Of a stretch of 64,000 nucleotides of DNA, positions 45,108 to 56,719 are shown one piece after another. Each line of letters opens with the position of its first letter. Position 1 is the stretch's first letter. The DNA comes from Berberis thunbergii. Its lineage: Eukaryota; Streptophyta; Magnoliopsida; Ranunculales; Berberidaceae. The stretch is taken from contig QNQO01000538.1 in NCBI GenBank assembly GCA_003290165.1, forward strand, positions 186,001 to 250,000, in the 5' to 3' direction. The notes under the pieces were generated by a model. That model was not told the origin of the DNA. It did no database searches and saw nothing but the letters and a program-made list of their open reading frames with translations. Both the position numbers and the translations under genes were made by a program.

Positions 45108-45333
45108 AGAAATATTAATATTGGTTGTCAAACTAGGCAGGCAGGTGTAGGTTGATGAATAATGTAAGTGCATGTCGTATGCAGCTCGGAAACAGCTTCA
45201 TTCTTGGGGTGGACTGGATGGGTCTTATTCGACATTCCAATTGGATGTCCCTGCAACTATGCCAGTGGTCAAGGAACTCTGCGGTCTGGACAATGTAGAT
45301 AGGTACTTAGATAGCTTGACATCGAGTAACTAA

Positions 45334-46515
45334 GCTGTTATTTAGCATTTCTATTTCGATATGAAGTGTAAATGATAACTTTAAACAGGATGGAACATGC
45401 ACAAAGTTGTCATCTCCTTGTGTATGAACGAGAAAATAATACATGTATATTTGTCACATCGCAATCTCCTGGAATTGGAGAAAATTTTGTGTAACGAATG
45501 AAATTAATAACAGCAAATGTGCGATTCTGATAAACTATTCGAGGATGCCAAAACAATTTAGTTCCACAATCAAAGCTTCAAATGTAGCACTGTTCTTACT
45601 AGCTATTATGTATATAGCTCATTGCCTGTATGTCTTGAAATAATGCAAGCAACAGAAAAGAATTGAAAACCTAGTCAAAGACGAATTTTCTTTCTACTCC
45701 AGTTCTTCCAGACTTCAGTTTGGATTTTGATGTGGCCATTGACTCTGAAGCAGTTCTTCCAGACCATAGTTTGGTTTTGAACATAGACTGAAACTATCAG
45801 CAGTGGCATTTATCCACAAAAGGTTTATACGAAAAGGTTTTGGAGTCTATTTTCAATTAGCAGTTATGTTGATGCACAGTGAAGCCTGAGATTGGATGAT
45901 ATAAAGACTACAATAATAATGTAAAACATTTCAGGTAAGGTAGGATTCAGTAAATCTGGCGTGCAAAATTCTACGTGACAATTGACAAATTGTCCAAGTA
46001 GCCTTTTTTTGGCAGTTTTTTCAGTCGCTTTGTGGCGCATCCTAGTGTGGAGTCTTCTAATGAACTAATTGCTATGGAAATTTTTACCAAAAAATCATGT
46101 ACATGTTTTCATTCCTCCTTGAGTATGCGTGGGGATTAATCCAAAAATATGAATACTACAATGTCATAAATGGGCTGGTAACGGAGTTGTGCATTAATGA
46201 GCAATCTTCTTCAAACCAGCAAATTTCATTGCAATTTCATTCATTTATGTACGAGTAATCGACCATTTTCATACTAAAAACAAACTTTAATTAGAATATT
46301 TTATTTCTATTTAATATTAACTTGCAAACAAGTTTATCTACAACAAGACACACATTGGACATTGAGAGGTTGGGCAGCTTAAGTTTTATTTATTTATTTA
46401 TTATGATTATTACTATTATTTCTGTAACTTTAAGAGGGTTATCTTGTTCACTACATCTAGATTTTGACAAAATTTTATCCACTTAAATAAAACCAACATG
46501 GAAGTAAGGGAAAAT
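45334..46515. other. 3' flank of aldehyde oxidase B, no gene seen
   Basis: AT-rich sequence. A GCAGTTCTTCCAGAC..AGTTTGG-type segment of about 58 bp is duplicated near 45695-45780. Nothing else is recognisable. Confidence 0.4.
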
Positions 46516-46518
46516 CTA

Positions 46519-46836
46519 AGGTGTGTTTGGTTGCATGAAATCCTATGCTATGAAAATCCATGAGGGGATCACCTAAATCTAAGCTAATTTGAGGTTCACC
46601 CACCAATCCACCATTTGATTTTATGATCAATGGTGGGAATTGAAGTCTTATGAACATGAGAGTCATACTCCTTGGTCACTCAAAGCATGTGATTTCCATA
46701 TTCATGGGACTTTCATTCCCACCCTTGATCACAAAATTCAATGGTAGATTGGTAAGTGACCATCAAATTAGCTTAGATTTTGGTGGTCCTCTCATGGATT
46801 TTCATGACATAAGATTTCATGCAACCAAACACATCC
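46519..46836. mobile_element. Tourist/Harbinger-type MITE (318 bp)
   Basis: Extended terminal inverted repeats (GGTGTGTTTGGTTGCATGAA at the left, TTCATGCAACCAAACACATC at the right) are flanked by CTA on both sides (46516-46518 and 46837-46839), the 3-bp duplication typical of PIF/Harbinger elements. The two halves fold back on each other over much of their length. No coding capacity. Confidence 0.88.
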
Positions 46837-46839
46837 CTA

Positions 46840-48548
46840 GGTTGGTGCTTTGTGTATCCACCCTCTCACGATCTTCCACTCACTCCCCCACTCCTACACC
46901 TTTTTGTGATTTTTTCTCTCAAACTCTTTTCCCCTTGCTAAGTCTCACATTATCAAATTATCAAAGTATAAACCCTTTTCACATCTCATTATCTCAATAC
47001 AGTAAGACCCTTTTCTCCACACTTCTTGTTCTCTCTTGTTGTCTGGGTTGCAAAGATAGGGATATGCTACTGGTATGGGACTGACAACTTACACAAGGAT
47101 ATGTTAAATTTTCAAATTTGAGGATACGAGTACGGGTAGAATACAATTTGAAATAATAATAATTGTATATTTTTATAGTAAAAAAATATGATAACACAAT
47201 CATTAATTGATGAATCATATTTATATATAAAAACATCAAAATCATAGGATTATCATTTATTAATTTGTTAAACACAACAAAGTTATTATATTTCATAAAT
47301 ATATAAATACTAAACATGCACATTCCATAAAAAAATATTCATATATCATCACAACTCGCATGTTGTGAAGCAAAATAGGGAGAAGAAATGTGTTTGACCA
47401 ATGAGGTTGTATATTGGCCATTGATTGTGAGATACATCCCTTGACTATATCTGAGGTGTATTGGTGGCGTATCTATATCTATAGAGTATCCGACAATGGT
47501 ATATTGAATTGTTTGGTGTATCGGTGCTTTTTTAGGTTGCTGTTTAGGGTTGTCCATGAGACCAAGCCAATAAAGTGTCCTTTCGACTCCTCACAAAAAT
47601 ATATATATATTTGGGGCCCGAGCCTTTATTTTTGTATGTTATTTTCTAATTTTGTTGAATGCCGGAAAGTTAGTGAGATTTACACTGAGAGAACGTTAGA
47701 AAATTAGTGCATGTGGATCAACACCTAAAAACACCATTGTTTGGTGTTTGGAGTTTTAGCTCATATAACCCAAAATGTTTGATGTTTCTGAGATGTTGAT
47801 CTTACCAACTTTCTAGCATTTGTGGATGTGAACCTCTCTAACTTTTTGGCGTTTGTTCTCAACCAATTTAAATACTTCAAAACAGGTAAAATCATTGGAA
47901 GAATTTGACAACTTACTCCATCATCCTTTTGTGTAGTTTTGTACACCCAATATCTTCTTCAATACATATTCTTTCATCAATAACAAAACTTACTCACGAT
48001 GCTTCAACCAAACATCAATAAAACAAGTGAAGTGACTCATCAACGACTTACATATTTTGAAACAACCCCCAATGACTCAAAATCAATAGATTGCGGCATT
48101 AAATTTTAATTGAAAATGTGAGGGAAAGAAAATTGTGAAGGTGATTTAGAGGACACCCCCACTATAATAGGTTAATTAGGGTTTGACACCATATTGTTCA
48201 AATAGTAGTGGATCCCCACGCTTTATGGTCAACGCAATTCCTGCCGTCCTGACTATTATAAAACGCACGCCCCATGCACATGCGCCATCCAATTTTCCGT
48301 AAGTCATGAACTACCCTTCCCACGTGACTCGCATGCGTTGTGCAAAAAACACTGATTTTCATTTCAATTTTACCCTTGATCTAGTCGTTGAAAATAAAGT
48401 GAATGTATCCTAGTCATCCAAATGAAAGAGGGGAAACAAAGAAGAATGTTCGCGCACGTTTAGATTTCAGTTCGGATCCACATTGAGCAAGTGTCCATAA
48501 AGTTGGAAGCATGAAATCTTACAAACACAGTTGAAGTCTGAAGCTCCC
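46840..48548. other. anonymous intergenic sequence
   Basis: AT-rich, without a credible gene, RNA or repeat family. Short frames at 46994-47323 and 47339-47707 show no motif. 48220-48330 is GC-richer (CCCCACGCTTTATGG, CACGTGACTCGC) and could be an upstream region of the pseudogene that starts at 48549. Confidence 0.4.
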
Positions 48549-50985
48549 ATGGCTGGAAATCAAAATCGCAAAAAAAAAAAAAAGAGTAAGTTGTCTTACT
48601 TGATGTTCTTCATTTTAGGGCTTGAATCTAGATTAGTTTGTGCATATATAGGGTTCTTTTTGTTCTGTTTGTATTTCATGGTATAATAGCAAGAAATCAA
48701 TAGGATTTGGCCAAAATTGTGTGTATGAAGGCTTATTTTGCTATGTTATTTCTCGTTTCAGTGTTTTTGTTACTATCCATTTGAATATGATTGAGTATAT
48801 TGTCTCCGATTAGAGTTTCGGTGTGTCAAGATTTTTTAGGGAAAATCATATCTAAGTCAATATCTTGTATGTTATTTACTATCAATTTTTTTGTTTAGCA
48901 TAAAAAAATTATTATGTCTGTAAGATGTATTCTTACCAAGATTTGTGTAAAATATTATATGTATCTAATAACATATGTATTGTTTTGAAGAATATAGTAA
49001 GTTGTTCATGTCAGGATACAATAAGTTGATACGTATGAAAATATGGACATGAACACTACGATAGCTACATGCCTACATGATACTACACTGATGCTTCATG
49101 TATTTGGTTTTGTAGACTTAATGAACTTACAAAAGCAAGTCATATTTGCATAGAACTGAAGTTAGTCATTTTATTCATATTGATTGTCCAATAATTACAC
49201 AAGACATCATACTGAATAATTAGTGAAGTTATTGAAGTATGCTTTCATTTGTATTTAATGTAGGTCCAATAGGCTTGAAGGTAGGAGGAATATTAGAATT
49301 CATTATGATGATGGTTGGAGGACTGCGAACGGTGAGTTTATGGAAGTCAAGAAGAGTACAATAATGGGTTGTTTATTGACATATTGAGGCTTGATGCAGA
49401 AGCTCCTAGTGTCGTGGAACTGTCTGCATTTGTACTTAAGTCAGATCCTGACTTAAATGATTGTGTGTTTGCATTTTATTGGGTGAACAAAAGAATGATG
49501 CCTCTTGAGAGTGATGGGCAGTTCATTGAGATGTGGCGGTGTGATTGTAAGGGTGATGCACAATGCTTCTTGCAGATTTTTATGAAGATTGTTAAATCAA
49601 TGTGATGTCATCCGATGCATTAGATGTTATAACCCCAATAAAAGAAGTTCCACAACCTTAGCCTACATCACCAATTAATGTGGAGGGGGAAGAAACATAA
49701 ATTAAACAACCCTAAGAGGATCAAATCATGCAAGAGGAAGTTGGATGACATACTCAAGATTGGTAATCATCAGACATGTTCTCCAAAGAATTCTATGAAT
49801 ACTACACCAAGGAGGGCATTGCAAATGCAGGCTGAGACTGCACTATATGCAAGGATAGGAAGTGACCAGTCTCCAAGGGTCTTGAGGGCAACTGCAAGGG
49901 AGAAGGTTAGAAAATTAAGTATTGTGAACACATCTCCAAGTGTACAACCTGCTATATTGTTGAGTTGTCTTCAAGCGTGCAGTTTCCAAGACAGTTGAGA
50001 GTAAATAGAAGAAAACTATTAGAGAAAGTTGCAATTCATCAGTAATTATCAAGTTCATGGCAAAGAGAAGAATTAAAAATGCAAATACAAAAATGGCAAA
50101 AATAGCAAGTAATGGTGGTGCAATACCACCACCACCATCAATTCAAACATCACATCAACCATCTGTTGTTCACCCAATACCACCACCACCATCAGTTCAA
50201 GCGACTCCACTATCACTTCCACTATGTGATGTTGAACAAACTCCACCAAGTGATGCTAAACAAACTCCACCAACATCATCAGTTCAAATCACTTCACCAC
50301 CAACATCATCTATTGCTAAAGTACCACCTATGCCAAGGAGGGGAAATGGGTGTATGAAGGTGGTGAGTGGTGTTTATATTGATGAAATTGAATGACAAGC
50401 ATTGTATGCATGATAGTACATGTAGTTATGACAAAATCGAATGACATGCATGCTAAGTACTATACTTTGAGATGAATTTCCAAACTCAGTATGTGTTCCC
50501 CCTACCCCCAATTGAAGAGACCACCTGGTAGGCCTAAGAAACAAATGAGGAAAGACCCAAGTGAAGATGATAAGCTAACAAGGAAGTGTCAAAAGTGTAG
50601 GCAAACTGGACACAAGACTAGATCATGTAAGGCTTCTACCATAAATGTAACCAATGTCCGGTCTAAGGCATCAAGTTATCGACCACCACCACCCTCACTT
50701 CGAGCACCACCACTACCATGTCAACCACCAGCACCACCCTTACACTTCAGCCGCTGCCATCACCTACATATCAACGAACAACAACAACACCTTCTCAACC
50801 TTTATATGGTTGCAGTGGATGCATGCTATCAATAGAGCAATCAATAACCATGAGGCCTATTGGACAAGGGAGTGGTACTTACATGTCAAGATATCAAGCA
50901 TTTGTTGACGGGACTAATACGTTGCCAAAGAGCAATAAAACTGGCATTGTTCATACCACCATGGAAGTAGGGGATTGGCAATCAT
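48549..50985 (+). pseudogene. probable MULE (Mutator-like) transposase-derived pseudogene lacking its catalytic core
   Basis: A first short exon (ATG at 48549, MAGNQNRKKKK) ends at AAGAGTAAGTT. A second starts near 49265 and reads SNRLEGRRNIRIHYDDGWRT and, after a one-base shift, GLFIDILRLDAEAPSVVELS and LESDGQFIEMW, resembling the PB1-like N-terminus of plant MULE proteins. 50491-50640 reads KRPPGRPKKQMRKD (an AT-hook) and CQKCRQTGHKTRSC (C-x2-C-x4-H-x4-C), as at MULE C-termini. Between are lysine-rich and proline/histidine-rich stretches (50057-50395). No DDE transposase or SWIM finger is seen, so the centre is deleted. I saw no clear terminal inverted repeats. An unrelated nuclear zinc-knuckle gene remains possible. 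Confidence 0.55.
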
Positions 50986-51211
50986 GACTGCTTAACTTGT
51001 TACTGACAAACTAGATCTCTGAAACTAGTCAATTTTTGGTATAATGTGAAGTGCCTTACCTTGTTTTGATGATATGACATGGCTACAAGTATGAAAACTA
51101 GTATGTTTTGTATAAGTGAAGTGGAATACTTCACTCTTTTGGATATTGGTACTTGCAAGGTTGAATTCAAGATATTGTGTCAGGGATACAATCATATTTG
51201 TTCATAGTACT

Positions 51212-51887
51212 TGATGCAGTCATTTTCCACTCCTTGTTTTGACCTAGTCTCAAAGACCTGTACAAGTAACGCACGTGAGCCATGGACCACCGTTGTGGTG
51301 GCCGATGACACTCCGATGCTAAAGTCAGATAGGGATGTAAAGAAGGTGTAATGTTGTAAATAGGGAATTTGTAGCGTACCTTAGCTTACCAACCCTATGT
51401 CTTATTTATAGTGCAGGAGTCTTGGTTCGACCAGGCCATCGATGGCGTAGTTTAGGAAGGAGATCTTCGTGGAGATCATTATCTAATTAGGAGTCATGTT
51501 GTAGAAGGGAAGTTCCATGTTAGCCCTGTGCTCCTAGATACTCGGGAGATAGTTCCCTATCAGTGGGTAATTCGTAAGAGGAAGTTTCCCTGTGTGATAT
51601 GTACTTTAGCATTTGCTTTCTAGTCAGAAACGGAGAGCTGTTGTAGTTGTCTGTCTGAAGCTGATCCTCGAGATACTTTCCTTAATAAGGCTTACGGGTA
51701 TTGAAGATAGTTGTGAGACGTGTAAGCTTAGTAAACTGTAAGAGTTCAAGTCTGTTTGAATGACTGCATTGGTGGGCTTAGAACCGCTTGGGCCAGATCA
51801 ATGTTGGGCTAATGTTGGGGTCCGTAATTCCTCGAGATCATCATGACAATGTTTGGCTCAGGGATGTGACCATTTTGGTATAGCATC
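51212..51887 (-). repeat. 3' LTR of the second Tat-like element (676 bp)
   Basis: Plus-strand view starts TGATGCAGTCATTTTCC and ends GGTATAGCATCA. It matches the reverse complement of 23225-23893 in outline (CCGATG.CACTCCGATGCTAAAGTCAG, CTTATTTATAGTGCA, CCTCGAGATCATCATGACA). It carries the intact GATCTTCGTGGAGATC site where the other LTR has the CACTA insertion. Confidence 0.9.
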
Positions 51888-52149
51888 AGCTACTCCCCCC
51901 GAGTTAGTGGGCTATCACATCAATTCGCTAAGTCATCTCTTGAAAAGATACGTTGCTCACGATGATTGAGTCTGAATCATTGCTTTAGCCGCACACTGCA
52001 TTTAATGAACGTGATTAAGTAGAAAAGTGGCGGGAACCTAATCTTTATTTAGGCCATCTGTTGTGCGGAGTCTGACCCTTTTATTTCCTTTGTTTTTTTG
52101 AAAATATTGCTCTGTTCATCTTCTATTAGAAAGTTTGTTTGTCTTCTTC

Positions 52150-54109
52150 ATGGCTCAACAAAACCTTCTTGATGATGCAACCTTGGCCAAGGACCTTGAG
52201 TTTTTTGAAAACATGTTGCTTTTCAAACCCAGTCTTGCTGAAATCCGTATGAAGTTTGGGGTCCCTGAGGACCTGCCATTGTCTGCTCTGAAGGGTGACC
52301 AGACGCCAATGTCGCCACCGGTAAGGTTCATTTGTTTGCACTGCCTGTTTCAAACCGGAGTACGCTTTCCTGTTCTGGATGTGATTTGGGAATTCTTGGA
52401 CTTCCTTGGGATTCCTCCAGCCCAGTTATGGCCAAAGCTCCTATGTTGTCTGACGCGGAGGAGCCGTTTGAGACGCTTTCCTCTTTTGTGAGTTCGAAGA
52501 AGCCTTGCATCATAATTGGATCGTTTCTCAACACAACCCGCTTCAGTGAGTGAAGAACGCGAGTCCAATAGGCCCATTATGGTGGAGGCCGATGTATTTG
52601 GTTGGGAAAAAGACTACCTGCGATTTGCAAGGGTTGACGACATGTTGAATCTCAGTACTATGCAGGCGAAAGCTTTGATCGAGCGGTTGACGAGGGTTGC
52701 AATGGCAGCCTTTGTCGGGGCTGATTCACGTGGTACTACTTGGTAGAAGGTTCCTGTGAAGATTTGCCTGAGGTTTTGGAGCTTGACCGTCCCTCTGGTG
52801 CGCTATCCGATAGTGGCCATGGTGGCACAAACCAAGTTTCTTGTAGTTCGCATTGTTCACCGTCTCGTTCCAAGCCACAACTCAAGGTGTTGGAGGGTCC
52901 TTTGGATAACTCGCTTCCTCTTCTTCCTCCGGATCTTGTCAAGCCGTCTCGCACTAAAGGGTCGGTTGTTCGTGAGAAGGGAAAAGTTGTAGAAGAGAGC
53001 TTGGGAATAGTGGCGACCTCAAAGGGTGGTGCTAGTGTAATTTCTGATCCGGGGAAGCTTTATCCGGATGTGAGGATTATCCTCTTTGCGCCGAACTTAA
53101 TAAAAATGATCACCCAGGTTTGGCATCGGGAGGTTGACGTGGAGTATGCTTCAAGGAAGCGTATAAGTAGGTGTCATAGCTGGCTGATGGATTACGCTCC
53201 AAAACTTGAGGATGATACACTAGAAGGGCATATGGATAAGGTTTTAATGTACCTTATAATGGGTATGTCTCACTTGAGCCAGGTGGCCATTGCTGGAACA
53301 GATGTCGAGGCGACTGGTGAGAGAGGGTGTACACCATGGAGCGTGTCTTCTTGCACATGCAGGCACTGTATTCTGACGCGCTCTATGAAATTGAGCGGCT
53401 GAGGAAACAGACTGAAGAGAAGAGGTCAGAGCAGTTAGCTGTGGTTGCTGAGACTCAAAGGTTTCCTTGGGAAGCCCTTGAGCATGATCTAGTGGAGGCC
53501 GTGTCTGCGAGGGACAAATTCAAACAGGAGTTGGATTGAGCCTGCCAAGACATGGAGATCGCATAGGAAGCAACGGCTGAGGCGTGTTCTGTGACCTCTC
53601 ATTGAAGAGAATGCTTTGAAGAAGGCTGAATGGGCCGCTCAGAAGAACCAATTGGAGTCTGATGTGAAGATTAATGCTCGGAAGGCAAGAAAGGTCGATG
53701 ACCAGCTCAAATTGGAGACGTACGAGCTCAACGTTGTGAAAGCAGTTTGGCTACAGAGCAGTCTCGGGTTGATGTGTTGATTGGCAAGTTGGAGCTGTTG
53801 GAGCGTGAACTTGCTGATGCGAAGGCACGAGAGGAAGATCTTCTACAAAAATGGGGCAAGTGCGAGTTCCGCTGGGTCGTACACGACAATTTGGAGCTAT
53901 TAGCGTTGATGAAGGAGGAGTATCTGAAATGGAATCTTGGCCGATATAAGATGTCGTATGTAGACTTGTTCGTTGCCTTTGCGTCAACAGACGATCAGGG
54001 CGATTTGGACCCTAATGCTCAAGCCTTAACATGTATGGACGCGACCCATGCCCCTTCCTCTGTTAAGCTTAACTCTTTTATTTCTGTAGCTTCTCTTGAC
54101 TGGGAGTAA
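52150..54109 (+). pseudogene. first antisense coding block (aORF1) of the second Tat-like element, PF04195-like
   Basis: From ATG 52150: MAQQNLLDDATLAKDLEFFE, FKPSLAEIRMKFGVPEDLPL and then RFICLHCLFQTGVRFPVLDV with WEFLDFLGIPPAQLWPKLL. This last part resembles the Transposase_28 'putative gypsy type transposon' domain (..FRAGLRFPL..F....L.YLGLAPAQL.PN). Later parts: VFGWEKDYLRFARVDDMLNL, HCSPSRSKPQLKVLEGPLDN, VWHREVDVEYASRKRISRCH, then coiled-coil segments (53327-53539, 53747-53900) and a C-terminus ending ISVASLDWE-stop at 54109. Several frameshifts and stops split it. Antisense ORFs between pol and the 3' LTR are known from Grande and other Tat elements. Their role is unsettled. Confidence 0.78.
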
Positions 54110-54689
54110 ACTGTGTACTTGTACCCATTTTGCTTTGTCTGTTAATGAAATCAGTTTTATCCTGACTGCGCTCTATACTTGTTTTGAATTCCTTGTCCCT
54201 ATTGTGCTTTTTTGTTTTGCCTTGCCATCTTACTTTGGCATATACTGGTTGGATTGATAGGAAGTCGAATGGTCTGTCTGCTACTGAGAGCTGGACTGTT
54301 TGCGCAGTGAATGACTCAGAGTCACTGTTGCATAGTCATGTCTGATAGCGGGCATGTCACAGACAGTTTAGCCGAGGGTTGTGTTACCCGAGTTGTGTCT
54401 TGTCCTTAAGCTAAGCTGCTGGAAGCTTATATTGTTTGTCTGATTTGTCGCCTACGGCTACTGCCAGAGATGAGTTGCGATAGCTGAGCATACACGTTGG
54501 AGTGTTTGTACCGAGTCAGGCGTCGTAAGCTCAAGTTGACATTCTATGTAGCCTATATCCGGACACAGGTTGGATGACCTATGAGTCGCTGTGAGTGGCC
54601 TTTGCTGATAATAGAATGCCAATCCGTTTGAGCGTAAAAACACTGACTGAGCTGGGATTTATCTTTGCAGTCGTTGTTTTGAAGGAGAG

Positions 54690-56240
54690 CGGTGGTCATG
54701 CAAGCTACTTGAGGCTCCTACCTTCCGAACTCTCTATGTCCAAACAAAGTGGACTACAGGTTTGAGTAATAAGGATTTGGCGACCATACTGAAGAGCAGT
54801 GGTCCCATGGCGAGTTGTCGACATCAGTCAAGGAATGACTAGTTTCCCACCTTTTAATTCATATATACCCGCGCGGTGGGGGCTACAAGTTCGAGACAAA
54901 GGGGTTCGGCTACCAGACTAAAGAGTAGTGACCCTGTGGCAAGCCCTCGGAATCATTTTGAGACTGACTAGGCTCCCACCTTCCAAATCATCTACACCTA
55001 TGGGCATCAAGCTACAAAATTGGGGGTTTTTGACGGCCACACGGAAAAGCAGTGGTCCCATGGCAAGCCGTTGGAATCAGTTCGGGACTGGCTAGGCTCC
55101 CACCTTCTAAACTATATACACCCATGCAGTAGGGGCTACAAGTCCAGGGTTGGTAATTCGATAGCTAGGTTAAAGAGCTGTGAGACCCTTGTGTGGGCGG
55201 ACCTGAGGGGGAGGGTGAGGGTGAGGGTTGGAGCCCAATAGGCCCAACAAGCCCGTGGATCCCAAGAGGGGTTGGGCTAGCTACCAAGGGGGATCATAGT
55301 CCCACATCGCCTGGGTGCGGGATGGTTATGTGCTATATATGTGCGAGGTTGGATCCCCATAGTAAGAGGCCTTTTAAAGCCGTGCGGGCCGGTTGGGCCC
55401 AAAGCGGACAATATCTTACTGTGCGGATCGGGTCGTTACAGAATAGTATCAGAGCCTGACCCAGCCGAAAGTGTGCCACGTGGAGGTGGGCCCTCGGGCA
55501 ACGTGGACGTTGTGCCTGTGTGGCCAACGAGGACGTTGGGCCTTAAGGGGGGTGGACTGTGAGACCCTTGTGTGGGCGGACCTGAGGAGGAGGGTGAGGG
55601 TTGGAGCCCAATAGGCCCAACAGGCCCGTGGATCCCAAGAGGGGTTGGGCTAACTACCAAGGGGGACCATAGTCCCACATCGCCTGGGTGCGGGATGGTT
55701 ATGTGCTATATATGTGCGAGGTTGGATCCCCATAGTAAGAGGCCTTTTAAAGCCGTGCGGGCCGGTTGGGCCCAAAGCGGACAATATCTTACTGTGCGGA
55801 TCGGGTCGTTACAAGAGCAGTGGTCCCGTGGCAAAACGTCAAAATAAGTTTGAGAGTGACTAGGCTCCCGCCTTCCAAACCATCTAAGCCCGTGCAGTGG
55901 AGACTACAGGTCTAGGGTTGATAACTCGGCGGCCAGGCTGAAGGGCAGTGGTCTCGCGATGAGCCGTCGGAATCAATTCGGGATTGATTAAGCTCCCGTC
56001 TTCCAAATCATTTATGCCCGCGCAGTGGGGGCTACAAGTTTGGGCTTTGATCATAAGCTTTCGTTGATGGTCGTTGCCAGCTAGGCTTACCTAATTGAGT
56101 TTGGCGATCATTGACCACGAATGGGGCAGTGATCCTTGCGAATCGTAGTCACCAGGCGTGATAGCGTTGATTAGACTCCCACTCCTAAACCATCGGGATC
56201 CGCGCTGGTCAGACTAGGTGTCGGGTTGAATCAGAAGCCA
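54690..56240 (-). repeat. tandem repeat array of the second Tat-like element
   Basis: Units of about 130 bp recur with CAGTGGTCCC.TGGC.AGCCGTCGGAATCA and GACTAGGCTCCCACCTTCCAAA-type cores (near 54785, 54910, 55050, 55820, 55945), the reverse complement of the array in the sister element. A TRIM element (55179-55813) inserted within one unit. Confidence 0.78.
55179..55813 (+). mobile_element. complete young TRIM element (635 bp)
   Basis: LTR1 55179-55440 (262 bp) and LTR2 55558-55813 (256 bp), both TGTGAGACCCTTGTGTGGGC to GGTCGTTACA, flanked by a perfect 5-bp duplication AGAGC (55174-55178 and 55814-55818). A PBS-like AGTATCAGAGCC (55444-55455) and a purine tract TTAAGGGGGGTGGAC before LTR2 bound a 117-bp non-coding interior. 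By eye the LTRs differ by four substitutions and one 6-bp indel, so insertion was recent. Open frames across it are artefacts of the duplicated sequence. Confidence 0.95.
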
Positions 56241-56719
56241 TTGTCATTAGCCTCGGCTAACTAAGCTTACCTGGTTGGAGAGAGGTTCAACGTACTTGAG
56301 GGCATGCGAACCTATGTCTGCTAGTGTAGTGCACTGTATGGACGAATCTACCTTAAATTGTGTAGTGATCTGCAGGTATGATCCGTGTGTCAGAATTGAC
56401 TTGGATTTCTAGTGCTCGTGCCAGGCATGTGGTAGAATACTATTTGAATAGTGGGCCCACAGAAGGAGAGCTAGGGTTGCTTGCACAAATTGCGCTGCGT
56501 GTACTAGGTAGATCGCGCAGTAGCACATGTACGGTATAGGTTGTGGGACGGTTGAGTATCGGTTACTTCCCTTCAATTGATGGGGTTGCGTGCAGTGCCA
56601 TTAATTGGGCGAACGTGGTTTGCGTAGTTTCATTGGGAACCGTCGTTTCCTCATTTGCCATACGGTATTCAATGCTAGACAGTTAATGTTGAAGCGCCCG
56701 TTTGGTGAACCATCATGTC

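Larger units (their letters stand above)
33129..45333 (+). pseudogene. AAO: aldehyde oxidase pseudogene B (FAD to C-terminus, many exons)
   Basis: Exon blocks in order: 33129-34056 (GAAVTISKAIEAL, NFIRNTASLGGNLVMAQKNH, YRAAPRPLGSALAYLN; then NRQYHPVGQPTKKAGAE), 34639-about 36465 (EAVYVNDIP-stop, split by an LTR element), 36653-36862 (ADTQKHANMAAKCAVVEYD), 37767-37985 (EYYFYMETQTALAV, RVGGGFGGK), 42579-43469 (VATACALAAHQL, GGRHPMKVNYSVGFKSDGR, MRAPGEVQGSYIAEAV), 44040-44132, 44458-44555 and 45185-45333 (FQLDVPATMPVVKELCGLD with a stop). Most borders keep AG/GT. The N-terminal 2Fe-2S exon is absent. Frameshifts lie near 33390, 33685, 37835 and 43210. About 25 residues holding the GGIELGQG molybdenum-cofactor stretch are deleted at 43210, and the large exon before the last is missing. 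It is a dead paralogue of copy A. Confidence 0.93.

Noticed and set aside
46475..47084. Two open frames up to 144 codons
   Set aside because: They run through the Tourist-like MITE and its foldback, so they are not a gene.
55179..55440. Possibility that the TRIM is Cassandra (5S rRNA in LTR)
   Set aside because: No 5S-type GGATCCCATCAGAACTCC or GGGTGACC segment is present in the LTR.
55020..55847. Repeated glycine/proline-rich open frames on both strands
   Set aside because: They are translations of the duplicated TRIM LTRs.
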